The translations under genes were made by a program, and so were the position numbers. 64,000 nt of DNA from Winogradskyella haliclonae (GTDB taxonomy: Bacteria; Bacteroidota; Bacteroidia; Flavobacteriales; Flavobacteriaceae), in the NCBI RefSeq assembly GCF_014635865.1, contig NZ_BMDQ01000001.1:1670229-1734228 (forward strand), in the 5' to 3' direction. Positions within the stretch are counted from its first letter, which is position 1, and each line of letters begins with the position of its first letter. Below the pieces are notes generated by a model. It was not told the origin of the DNA. It searched no databases and saw nothing but the letters and a program-made list of their open reading frames with translations. Below are positions 8,772 to 16,330 of the stretch, in pieces.

Positions 8772-10271
8772 ATGAAAAATCTAGTCTTTATAACATTACT
8801 TTTAATAGTATCTGTTTCAACATCCCTTTTTGCCCAAAAGTCTAATATTTTTCATGATAGAGACTTTTGGAAGTCTAATCCTTCTATCTCAGATATTGAT
8901 AGCAAAATTAATCAAGGTCATGATGTGGCTGAGCTTAATCGTTCTGCTTTTGATGCAGTGTCCTATGCTTTAATAGAAAAAGTAGATAATAAAACCATAA
9001 AATATTTATTGTCAAAAAAAGGGAATGGCGTTAATAAATTAACTCATGATGGTCGGACCTATATTTTTTGGGCAGCATATAAGGACAATTTAGAGTTAAT
9101 GAAGTATTTGGTTGAAAATGGTGCAAAGACAGATTTGATTGATAGCCATGGATACTCTGTTTTAAATTTTGCAGCTGTTACCGGACAAACAAATACTAAG
9201 CTCTATGATTTTTTATTAGAACACGGTGCTAACCCTATAAAAGAGAAAAATCATGACGGTGCCAACGCCTTATTATTAGTCGCTCCTTTCTTAAAAAATG
9301 GAGATTTAGTTACTTATTTTTTGTCTCATAAAGTTGATTTGACAAGTACTGATAATAACGGCAATGGCATCTTCAATTATGCTGCAAAAGGTGGTGACAT
9401 AAAAATGTTAGACTGGTTAATTCAGCAAGACTTGCCATATAAGAAAGCTAATATAAAAGGCGGCAATGCCATGATTATGGCAAGCCAAGGGACTAGAGGT
9501 AAGAAAAATACTTTAGAATTATACAAGTATCTAGAAAGTCTAGGCGTTTCAGCGAATGTTGTTGGGAACAGAGGAAGAAACCCATTACATGCTATTGCGT
9601 ATAATAGCGATGACTTAAGGACTTACAAATATTTTATAAGTAAAGGTGTAGATATTAACCTTCAAGATGAAGGTGGAGACTCACCATTTATGAATGCAGC
9701 CAATAGCAATTCTTTAGAAGTTGTAAAATTTCTTTCAGCTTATGTAAATGATATAAATGCAAAGGATAAAAACGGACGCTCTGCTTTAGCTATGGCTATT
9801 GATAGAAATAAAGTTGAAGTTGCTAAATTCTTGATAGAAAATAAAGCAGATATTAATACTATTGATGCTGACGGAAACACATTAATGTATTATTTATTGA
9901 ATACCTACAGAAGTGACAAACCAGAAACTTTTAATGCTAAATTGGCATTGCTCATAGAAGCAGGTTTGGATGTTAAAAAACTTCAAGGCAAAGGAAAATC
10001 ACTTTACCATTTAGCTATAGAAAAGAATAACATTGCTTTGCTAAAGGAAATAGAGTCATTTAAGATAGATGTTAATGCCAAAAACGATGATGGGTTAACA
10101 CCATTACATTTGGCGGCAATGAAGGCTAAAAATCAAGACATTCTTAAATATTTAATATCTATTGGGGCTGATAAAACCATCAAAACAGATTTTGATGAAA
10201 CTGTTTACGATTTAGCAAAAGAAAACGAGCTGCTTAAAAAAAATGCAATCAAGATTAATTTCTTAAAATAG
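8772..10271 (+). CDS. Exported ankyrin-repeat protein
   Basis: This 499-residue protein carries a signal peptide (ending SLFAQ) and then about ten ankyrin repeats from residue 50 to the end. Repeats with the consensus shape G.xxLhxAA.xxxxExxKxLxxxGAD are clear, for example DGLTPLHLAAMKAKNQDILK and KNGRSALAMAIDRNKVEVAK. Ankyrin repeats bind proteins and have no catalytic role. Export to the periplasm is less common; periplasmic ankyrin proteins are known next to catalase genes in some bacteria. The partner here may be encoded in the same operon. It starts six bases after the DUF6607-like gene and ends three bases before the next gene. Confidence 0.88.
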   Translation: MKNLVFITLLLIVSVSTSLFAQKSNIFHDRDFWKSNPSISDIDSKINQGHDVAELNRSAFDAVSYALIEKVDNKTIKYLLSKKGNGVNKLTHDGRTYIFWAAYKDNLELMKYLVENGAKTDLIDSHGYSVLNFAAVTGQTNTKLYDFLLEHGANPIKEKNHDGANALLLVAPFLKNGDLVTYFLSHKVDLTSTDNNGNGIFNYAAKGGDIKMLDWLIQQDLPYKKANIKGGNAMIMASQGTRGKKNTLELYKYLESLGVSANVVGNRGRNPLHAIAYNSDDLRTYKYFISKGVDINLQDEGGDSPFMNAANSNSLEVVKFLSAYVNDINAKDKNGRSALAMAIDRNKVEVAKFLIENKADINTIDADGNTLMYYLLNTYRSDKPETFNAKLALLIEAGLDVKKLQGKGKSLYHLAIEKNNIALLKEIESFKIDVNAKNDDGLTPLHLAAMKAKNQDILKYLISIGADKTIKTDFDETVYDLAKENELLKKNAIKINFLK

Positions 10272-10274
10272 AAT

Positions 10275-10769
10275 ATGAAAAATACACATACATTCAAAAT
10301 AGCACCTTTACTGGCTTTAACTGTTTTACTATTATTTGGGTTTACAACAAAACAACCATCTTCTGCATACAAGTGTATGATTCAGATGACAAATTACACT
10401 GGTGAAGGTGCTTATATTGTAATTTCATTATTAAATCCGCAAGGCGATTATGAAAAAACGATATATGTACAAGGTGATGATGAAGAATGGTATCATGATA
10501 TTACTGAATGGTGGAAATTCCAAGGAAGAAAGCGCACAGATATTGATGCCATTACTGGAGCTACTATTAGTGGAGGAGAACGTGCTATTAGTATCATTGA
10601 AATAGAAGATGAGTTTATTGATAGAGGATATAAAATCCGTTTTGAGTCGGCTGTGGAAGACCAAGATTATTTTAAAGATGATGTTGAGTTCGAGTTAACT
10701 TCTGAATCTGTTAAAAGCAAAGTAGACGGAAAAGGATTTATCCGATATATTCGTTTAATACCCCAATAA
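10275..10769 (+). CDS. DUF2271-like exported protein with a Dxx(S/T)GAT motif
   Basis: This 164-residue protein has an N-terminal hydrophobic segment (about residues 10-24) that should act as a signal peptide or anchor. The body resembles DUF2271, a periplasmic family often found next to PepSY-type membrane reductases. Residues 91-97 read DAITGAT, an exact match to Dxx(S/T)GAT, the motif at which ApbE attaches FMN to threonine in NqrC/RnfG-type domains; Thr97 would be the acceptor. No apbE gene is in the window. The next gene encodes a PepSY-flavodoxin-reductase, so this may be its periplasmic electron acceptor. Family assignment is likely; covalent flavin is inference. Confidence 0.72.
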   Translation: MKNTHTFKIAPLLALTVLLLFGFTTKQPSSAYKCMIQMTNYTGEGAYIVISLLNPQGDYEKTIYVQGDDEEWYHDITEWWKFQGRKRTDIDAITGATISGGERAISIIEIEDEFIDRGYKIRFESAVEDQDYFKDDVEFELTSESVKSKVDGKGFIRYIRLIPQ

Positions 10770-10781
10770 TTTAGAAAGTAA

Positions 10782-12983
10782 ATGACAATTTCTATATGGA
10801 GATACAGCCATATGATACTGGCTGTGTCTTCAGCTATATTCATTTTTTTAGCAACAGTTACAGGTATAATTCTAGCATTTGAGCCTATTTCAAATCAAAT
10901 AAAGCCTTATGCAATAACTTCTGCAAGTAACTTATCATTGGCAGAAACCATTGAAACATTGCAAAATGAGTATAATGAAGTTGTTACTTTAAAAAAAGAT
11001 GAAAATGATTTTGTAATAGCATCGGTCATTACAAAAGAGGGGAGAAGTAATCGATTTTATATCAATCCATTTACTGGAAAAAAAATTGGTGACATCATTA
11101 AAAAAGCATCGATTTTTGAATTTGCCACTAACCTTCACAGGTCTTTATTTCTTAAATCAACCGGACGATTTTTAGTAGGCTTGTTTTCTTTCTTTTTGTT
11201 TTTAATAGCCATAACTGGTATCAAATTAATCATAAAACGACAAGGCGGTTTTAAACGTTTCTTTAGTAAGGTTGTCAAGGAAGAATTTGCACAATATTAT
11301 CATGTTATTATTGGTAGATATGCATTAATTCCATTGGTAATTATAACTATTTCAGGAATTTATTTGTCGCTTGAAAAATTTGATGTTCTACCATCAAATA
11401 AAATAACACACACTAAAACCCAAATAAGCGAAAATTCTAAAAAAATTGCAGTTAAGGATTTTAAAATATTTAATGCAACACTATTAAATGAGTTCAAGCA
11501 TTTAGAATTTCCGTTTTCGGACGATGAAGAAGATTATTTTGTTTTAAAGCTAGAAAATAAGGAATTGTACATTAACCAATACTCAGGTGATATTATAAGT
11601 AAAGGTGATTTCCCATTGCCACTATTAGCTTCAAATTTAAGTTTAAAACTGCATACCGGTCAAGGAAATTTTCTATGGGCAATATTGCTATTGCTTACTT
11701 GTTTTGCAATTCTATTCTTTATGTATTCAGGATTTGCGATGACTTTAAAACGAAAAAAAAGGAGTAGTAGTAAAATGCAAAACATTTCTGATAAAGATAC
11801 CGCTGAGTATATCATTTTGGTGGGCTCTGAGACTGGACATACACAGCGTTTTGCTAAACAGTTTTTTGAAGCAATGTGTTTAAAAACAACTTCTGTATTT
11901 ATAGACCAACTAAACAATTATACATCATATAAAAGAGCTAAGCATCTTATTGTATTTACAGCAACCTATGGAGAAGGTGAAGCACCAAGTAATGCTAAGA
12001 ATTTTGAAACTTTGTTAGATGTCATAAAACAAAATCAGACCATACAATACTCGGTTGTTGGTTTTGGCTCATTAATGTATCCAAACTTTTGTAAATATGC
12101 AATAATTGTAGATGCATTACTTCAAAAGAATAAAAGCTTTATGCCCAATCTCCCTTTGTTCAAAATCAATAATCAGTCTTTAGAAGCATTTAAGACCTGG
12201 TTAGGACAATGGAACGATAGCACATCTCTAAATCTAAAAATACAATTAAATAAGCCTACAATAAATAGAAAGAAGCTAAGCAATTTTGAAGTTATCAGTC
12301 ATACTGAAATTAATGTAGACGATACATTTATACTACAATTAAGACCTCAGTTTATCCAAAAATTTCAATCTGGCGATTTGCTTGCATTTTACCCAGAAGA
12401 CGATAACGTCGAACGTTTATATTCTATTGGTCGCGTAGAAGATAATATCCTTTTAAGTATCAAGCGACATGAGTTTGGCGTATGTTCCAGACAATTAAGT
12501 CAATTAACTCAAAAAACAATGATTAAAGCCAAAATAAGAAGAAACTTAGATTTTCATTTTCCAACTTACGCAAAAGAAGTTGTTATGATAGCTAATGGTA
12601 CTGGTATAGCACCTTTTCTAGGAATGATTAATGACAAAAGTAATGATGTAAAAGCTCATTTATTTTGGGGTGGTCGCACCCATGACTCTTTAGAAATTTA
12701 TTCGAAATTTATTGATAAGGCTTTTAATAAAAAAACCTTATCAAGTTTTCATGTCGCGTACTCTCAAGAAGAGGGAAAAAAGGTATATGTACAAGATGTA
12801 ATCCAAGAAAATGCTGACATGATAGCTAGGATTTTAAATACTGACGGAGTGGTGATGATTTGTGGATCAATAGCAATGCAAAATAGAGTATTAGAAGTAC
12901 TCAATGATATAACAACAGAAAAACTAAAACAGCCCTTAAGTACATTCGAAAATAATGAGCAGATTAAAATGGACTGTTATTAA
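10782..12983 (+). CDS. PepSY-TM / flavodoxin / NAD(P)H-flavin reductase fusion
   Basis: This is a 733-residue inner membrane electron-transfer protein. Residues 1-325 form a PepSY-associated membrane unit with four helices (about 10-33, 128-150, 176-196, 297-320) and His at 10, 119, 174 and 291 near membrane faces. Residues 342-480 are a flavodoxin domain (VGSETGHTQRF, FTATYGEGEAPSN). Residues 495-733 are an FAD/NAD(P)H reductase of the sulfite reductase alpha type, with RLYSIGR, GVCSRQLS, ANGTGIAPF, WGGRTHDS and CGSIAMQ. The layout predicts electron flow from cytoplasmic NAD(P)H through FAD and FMN to the membrane and periplasm. Its operon suggests the target is heme iron or Fe(III), possibly through the DUF2271-like protein. 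The exact reaction is unproven. Confidence 0.88.
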   Translation: MTISIWRYSHMILAVSSAIFIFLATVTGIILAFEPISNQIKPYAITSASNLSLAETIETLQNEYNEVVTLKKDENDFVIASVITKEGRSNRFYINPFTGKKIGDIIKKASIFEFATNLHRSLFLKSTGRFLVGLFSFFLFLIAITGIKLIIKRQGGFKRFFSKVVKEEFAQYYHVIIGRYALIPLVIITISGIYLSLEKFDVLPSNKITHTKTQISENSKKIAVKDFKIFNATLLNEFKHLEFPFSDDEEDYFVLKLENKELYINQYSGDIISKGDFPLPLLASNLSLKLHTGQGNFLWAILLLLTCFAILFFMYSGFAMTLKRKKRSSSKMQNISDKDTAEYIILVGSETGHTQRFAKQFFEAMCLKTTSVFIDQLNNYTSYKRAKHLIVFTATYGEGEAPSNAKNFETLLDVIKQNQTIQYSVVGFGSLMYPNFCKYAIIVDALLQKNKSFMPNLPLFKINNQSLEAFKTWLGQWNDSTSLNLKIQLNKPTINRKKLSNFEVISHTEINVDDTFILQLRPQFIQKFQSGDLLAFYPEDDNVERLYSIGRVEDNILLSIKRHEFGVCSRQLSQLTQKTMIKAKIRRNLDFHFPTYAKEVVMIANGTGIAPFLGMINDKSNDVKAHLFWGGRTHDSLEIYSKFIDKAFNKKTLSSFHVAYSQEEGKKVYVQDVIQENADMIARILNTDGVVMICGSIAMQNRVLEVLNDITTEKLKQPLSTFENNEQIKMDCY

Positions 12984-12994
12984 AATATTAATCT

Positions 12995-13357
12995 ATGTGT
13001 AATAGTATAAAAACAATTTCAAGGGTTAAAAGTGGAGAACTTTCATTTTGTACTAACTGTAAATCATTCCACCTTATTTTTAATAATTTATTTTTTGCGT
13101 TAACAAAAAAGGAACTAAAAAGGCTTAAATCTTATGTTGATGGTATAGAAGTTGAATATTGGGAGCATAAATATGCTTGTGCTAATATGGAAAGAAAAAT
13201 ACCCATACCATCTAATCAAGAAAATTTGATAATGATGTTCAATAGACAAGAGATTACTGAGTTACAAACCCTATTATCATTTACCGATAAAAAATCTCAA
13301 AAAAAAGATGTTCTATTAGGTTTAGATGATATTGATTATAACTTAATCCTCAATTGA
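12995..13357 (+). CDS. Small DUF6686-like protein with CxxCxxFH motif
   Basis: This 120-residue protein lacks a signal peptide and is predicted cytoplasmic. The N-terminal half contains LSFCTNCKSFHLIFNN: two cysteines two residues apart and a His four residues later, which could bind a metal or heme. From memory this resembles the flavobacterial DUF6686 family, with no known function. It starts 11 bases after the PepSY reductase gene and ends one base before a second gene that looks like a diverged copy, so it belongs to the heme-island operon. Function is not recognised. Confidence 0.65.
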   Translation: MCNSIKTISRVKSGELSFCTNCKSFHLIFNNLFFALTKKELKRLKSYVDGIEVEYWEHKYACANMERKIPIPSNQENLIMMFNRQEITELQTLLSFTDKKSQKKDVLLGLDDIDYNLILN

Positions 13358-13358
13358 C

Positions 13359-13709
13359 ATGGATGATATCAATTTAATCTATTGCAATTATTTTGGCACA
13401 TCATTTTTTTTAAAGCGCTGCATAATTAACCAATTTAATAGAATACAATTGGGATTTAATAAAAAGGTATTCTCTTTTACAGAAGATGAACTTCTTAAGT
13501 TTCAAAATATTTTAAAATCATCTTTAGAAATATTAGAAACTAACAGTGATTTTAATGAAGACACTTATTTCTTAAATGTCGTAATTGAAGTTTTTGACGA
13601 AAAAATAAACTTTGATTTTTTAGAATTAAAAGCTTTAAAAGACCTTGTAAATGGGACTTTATTCCACCTAAATTTAAATCAGATTGTGAAACAATTGGTA
13701 AGTGCGTAA
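13359..13709 (+). CDS. Small protein, probable diverged paralog of the preceding gene
   Basis: This 116-residue predicted cytoplasmic protein is not recognised by family. Its layout parallels the preceding protein: a short N-terminal part with F/L-rich NQFNRIQLGFNKKVFSFTEDEL aligning with the upstream FHLIFNN...LFFALTKKEL region, then two further parts with helix-forming ELLKF and ELKAL segments. It has lost the CxxC pair. It starts one base after the upstream stop codon, so translation is probably coupled. It is the last gene of the six-gene operon; no clear hairpin follows before the next promoter. Confidence 0.6.
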   Translation: MDDINLIYCNYFGTSFFLKRCIINQFNRIQLGFNKKVFSFTEDELLKFQNILKSSLEILETNSDFNEDTYFLNVVIEVFDEKINFDFLELKALKDLVNGTLFHLNLNQIVKQLVSA

Positions 13710-13714
13710 AACTT

Positions 13715-13768
13715 ATTTAAAATTAATCTAAATAAATTTTGGCAAATAGTATTGTGCGTTTATATTTG
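13715..13768 (+). promoter_or_regulatory. Promoter with Fur-like palindrome before the DUF4856/imelysin genes
   Basis: 13715-13733 reads ATTTAAAATTAATCTAAAT, an imperfect 9-1-9 palindrome sharing the arm AATCTAAAT with the hmuR site. Immediately after it come a TTG at 13739-13741 and an exact -7 box TATATTTG at 13761-13768, separated by 19 bases, the canonical Bacteroidota spacing. This is the best complete promoter in the window. A second partial arm (GTCTAAATAAAA) lies at 13789-13800 in the leader. The overlap of operator and -33 element suggests repression. Confidence 0.62.
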
Positions 13769-13819
13769 CATCAAATTATTTATAACAAGTCTAAATAAAA
13801 TTAAAAAACAATCAAAATA

Positions 13820-15040
13820 ATGAAAAAGTTAGCTCTAAGTTTATTTGTAATCGGAAGCCTGTTTACATCCTGTTCAAGTGATGATGACGGTGGTAATCCA
13901 AATCAAGTCGTTGCACCGGCAACATATGAATTCTTAAGAAATGGTCAAACCACAATTAGTTTTACCGGTCAGACTCAACGAATTGAAATGGCTGAAGAAA
14001 TTATTTCTGCATTGAAGAATACTTCATTTACTGAAGCTCAAATCGACGGTATGTTTAATAATACAGGTGATAATTTCTCAGATGCTGAGTTAAATGCTGC
14101 AACAACTAAAAAAGTAAGAAGCAAAACTGCTGCTTCTTTTGATTTTTTCGGAGGTTCTGCTAATATTTCTAATCTAGCTGACTTTGATGGTTGGATTGCT
14201 GAACAAGTAAATGATGTATATCCTGAATGGGGAAATGCCGCAAGTGCAGGAAACGCTGGATTTATTAATGAAGGTGTTGCGCAAGATGGTTCTACACGTT
14301 ATGTAAATGCTAAAGGTTTAGAGCTTAATCAAGCATTCAATAAAAGTTTGATAGGTGCTATGATGGCAGATCAAATGCTTAATAACTATATAAGTGAAGG
14401 CTTATTATCTGGTTTTACTGAAGCTAATGATAACGGCACTTTAGTTGAAGGTAAAAACTACACAGATATGGAGCACGATTGGGATGAGGCTTATGGATAC
14501 TTATTTGGTACCGCTTCTAGTGTTTCTAACCCATTATTAGATATAGGCGAAGGTCTAGGAGGATCGGATAGCTTCTTAAATAAATACTTAGACAGAGTAA
14601 ATGATGACCCTGATTTTAATGGTATAGCTCAAGATATTTACGATGCTTTAAAACTAGGTCGTGCTGCAATTGTAGAGAAAAACTATGATGTACGTAACGA
14701 GCAAGCAGAAATCATTAGAGAAAAAGTTTCACAGGTAATAGGTGTAAGAGGTGTTTACTATTTACAATCTGCAAAAAATGCATTCCTAAACGGTGATAAT
14801 GGTTCCGCTTTCCATGATTTATCTGAAGGTTACGGATTTATTTACAGTTTACAGTTTACACGTCAGCCTAATTCTAACAGTGCTTATTTTACAAAAGCAG
14901 AAGTTGATGCGTTTTTAGCGGATTTATTAGAAGGAAATGGTTTTTGGGATATAGCTAGTGATACTACAATACTAGATACTATATCTACAGCAATTGCAAA
15001 CCGTTTTGGTAATTTTACAGTAGCTCAAGCTGCACCTTAA
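13820..15040 (+). CDS. DUF4856-like surface lipoprotein
   Basis: This 406-residue lipoprotein has the signal peptide MKKLALSLFVIGSLFTSC, lipid Cys18 and an acidic SSDDDGG stretch suggesting surface export. The mature N-terminus (ATYEFLRNGQTTISFTGQTQRIEM) is typical of DUF4856, a Bacteroidota family found beside imelysin-like proteins. The protein is largely helical, like imelysins, and may share that fold. Biochemistry is unknown. It heads the iron module DUF4856-imelysin-HTTM-TonB receptor and has a Fur-like site at its promoter, so iron-responsive expression and a role in surface iron binding are inferred. Confidence 0.83.
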   Translation: MKKLALSLFVIGSLFTSCSSDDDGGNPNQVVAPATYEFLRNGQTTISFTGQTQRIEMAEEIISALKNTSFTEAQIDGMFNNTGDNFSDAELNAATTKKVRSKTAASFDFFGGSANISNLADFDGWIAEQVNDVYPEWGNAASAGNAGFINEGVAQDGSTRYVNAKGLELNQAFNKSLIGAMMADQMLNNYISEGLLSGFTEANDNGTLVEGKNYTDMEHDWDEAYGYLFGTASSVSNPLLDIGEGLGGSDSFLNKYLDRVNDDPDFNGIAQDIYDALKLGRAAIVEKNYDVRNEQAEIIREKVSQVIGVRGVYYLQSAKNAFLNGDNGSAFHDLSEGYGFIYSLQFTRQPNSNSAYFTKAEVDAFLADLLEGNGFWDIASDTTILDTISTAIANRFGNFTVAQAAP

Positions 15041-15047
15041 AAAGTAT

Positions 15048-15126
15048 TTATTTAGATTGAATAAATGCTATATATTTGCAAAAACTAAAAATACAAATGT
15101 CATTTCCGATGAGTTAATGACATTTG
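15048..15126 (+). promoter_or_regulatory. Fur-like half-site, -7 box and leader hairpin before the imelysin gene
   Basis: TATTTAGATT at about 15049-15058 is the inverse of the AATCTAAATA arm found at the two upstream island promoters, although its second arm is poor here. TATATTTG at 15071-15078 is an exact -7 box without a well-spaced -33 TTG. Downstream, CAAATGTCATT (15094-15104) and AATGACATTTG (15116-15126) form a perfect 11-base stem with an 11-base loop inside the predicted 5' leader, ending 16 bases before the start codon. Confidence 0.55.
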
Positions 15127-15142
15127 TTGTATAAATAAAACT

Positions 15143-16267
15143 ATGATAAAAAGAATAATTTTTGGGCTGATTTTATGTGTTGCAATTGCTGCATGTAGCT
15201 CATCTGATGATGGTAACAATGGAAACAACGGAGATGGTTTTAATCGTACAGAATTATTAACCAATCTAGCGGATAATATCATAATTCCTGCATTTCAGGA
15301 TTTAGGCGTAAAGTTATCAGCTATGGATGTAGCTCGAGCAAATTTTGTTAACTCGCAAACACAAACTAATCTTGACGCTTTAAGTGCAGCTTGGCTAGAA
15401 GCCTATAGCGTTTGGCAACATGTAGAGCTTTTTAACATAGGTGAGGCTGAGGATGTAAATACAACTTCGGATGATAGAGGTTTTGTTAGATTTTTTAACA
15501 TCTATCCTGTTTCTGAAACTGAGATAGATGGTTATGCGGCTTCTGGTACTTATGATTTAACGTCTGTATTAGTTGATCAAGGTTTTCCAGCGTTCGATTA
15601 TTTAATTCATGGTATAGCTACAGGAGATGCTACTGCTTTAGATAAGTTTACAACTCATACAAATGCATCAGGTTATATGACGTACATGACAGATGTCATG
15701 TCTAGAATGTTATCGCTTAATAACCAGATTTTGAATGATTGGCAAAATACCTATAAAGATCAATTTATTTCAGCAACAGAAAATGGATTAAACGGTTCCT
15801 TCAATAAGATTGCCAATGATTTTATATTCGCTTATGAGAAAGGCTTCAGAGCTCAAAAAGTAGGAACTCCAGCAGGTGTTTTTTCTGCAGGCCAAACTTT
15901 TCCAGATAGAGTAGAAGCTTTTTATAAAGGTGATGTGTCTAAAACCTTAGCCTTAGAGTCTTTAACTGCTTTAGAAAATTTCTTTGTTGGTAGAGCTTAT
16001 AATGGTTCAACTACAGGATCTTCTTTACGTACATATTTACAGTTTTTAGATTCTGATGATATCGTAACCGCAATACAAAGCCAATTTACTGCGGTAAGAA
16101 CTTCGATTAATGGTTTAGGTAACAATTTTTCTAACGAAATAGAAAATAACAACACACAAGTCCTAACAACTTATGAAGTCATGCAGGCTATGGTACCATT
16201 GATAAAAGTAGATATGCGTCAAGCATTAGACTTTGCTATTGATTTCCAAGATAGCGATGGCGACTAA
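15143..16267 (+). CDS. Imelysin-like (peptidase M75 family) iron-associated lipoprotein
   Basis: This 374-residue lipoprotein has signal peptide MIKRIIFGLILCVAIAAC, lipid Cys18 and an acidic SSSDDGN start. The mature chain is an imelysin-like helical protein: N-terminal NIIIPAFQDLGVKLSAM, WLEAYSVWQHVELFNIG, and GFPAFDYLIHG, a core motif of the family. Imelysin-like proteins are iron-regulated and related to the iron-binding EfeO/ICMP group. The canonical GxHxxE site is not evident; the nearest is W91-Q-H93-V-E95. Proteolytic activity should not be assumed. It has its own promoter and leader hairpin and is followed by a terminator-like stem before the HTTM gene. Confidence 0.88.
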   Translation: MIKRIIFGLILCVAIAACSSSDDGNNGNNGDGFNRTELLTNLADNIIIPAFQDLGVKLSAMDVARANFVNSQTQTNLDALSAAWLEAYSVWQHVELFNIGEAEDVNTTSDDRGFVRFFNIYPVSETEIDGYAASGTYDLTSVLVDQGFPAFDYLIHGIATGDATALDKFTTHTNASGYMTYMTDVMSRMLSLNNQILNDWQNTYKDQFISATENGLNGSFNKIANDFIFAYEKGFRAQKVGTPAGVFSAGQTFPDRVEAFYKGDVSKTLALESLTALENFFVGRAYNGSTTGSSLRTYLQFLDSDDIVTAIQSQFTAVRTSINGLGNNFSNEIENNNTQVLTTYEVMQAMVPLIKVDMRQALDFAIDFQDSDGD

Positions 16268-16287
16268 CATAATAATATTATAAAATT

Positions 16288-16320
16288 AGGAGGTTGTCTC
16301 ATTGACAGCCTCTTTTTTTT
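16288..16320 (+). terminator. Rho-independent terminator or attenuator after the imelysin gene
   Basis: A 9-base stem (16290-16298 with 16104-16112 equivalents at 16304-16312) contains one G-T pair, has the loop TCATT and is followed by eight T. It lies in the 63-base gap between the imelysin and HTTM genes, so it should lower but may not abolish expression of the HTTM and receptor genes. Confidence 0.75.
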
Positions 16321-16330
16321 AAACCAATTA

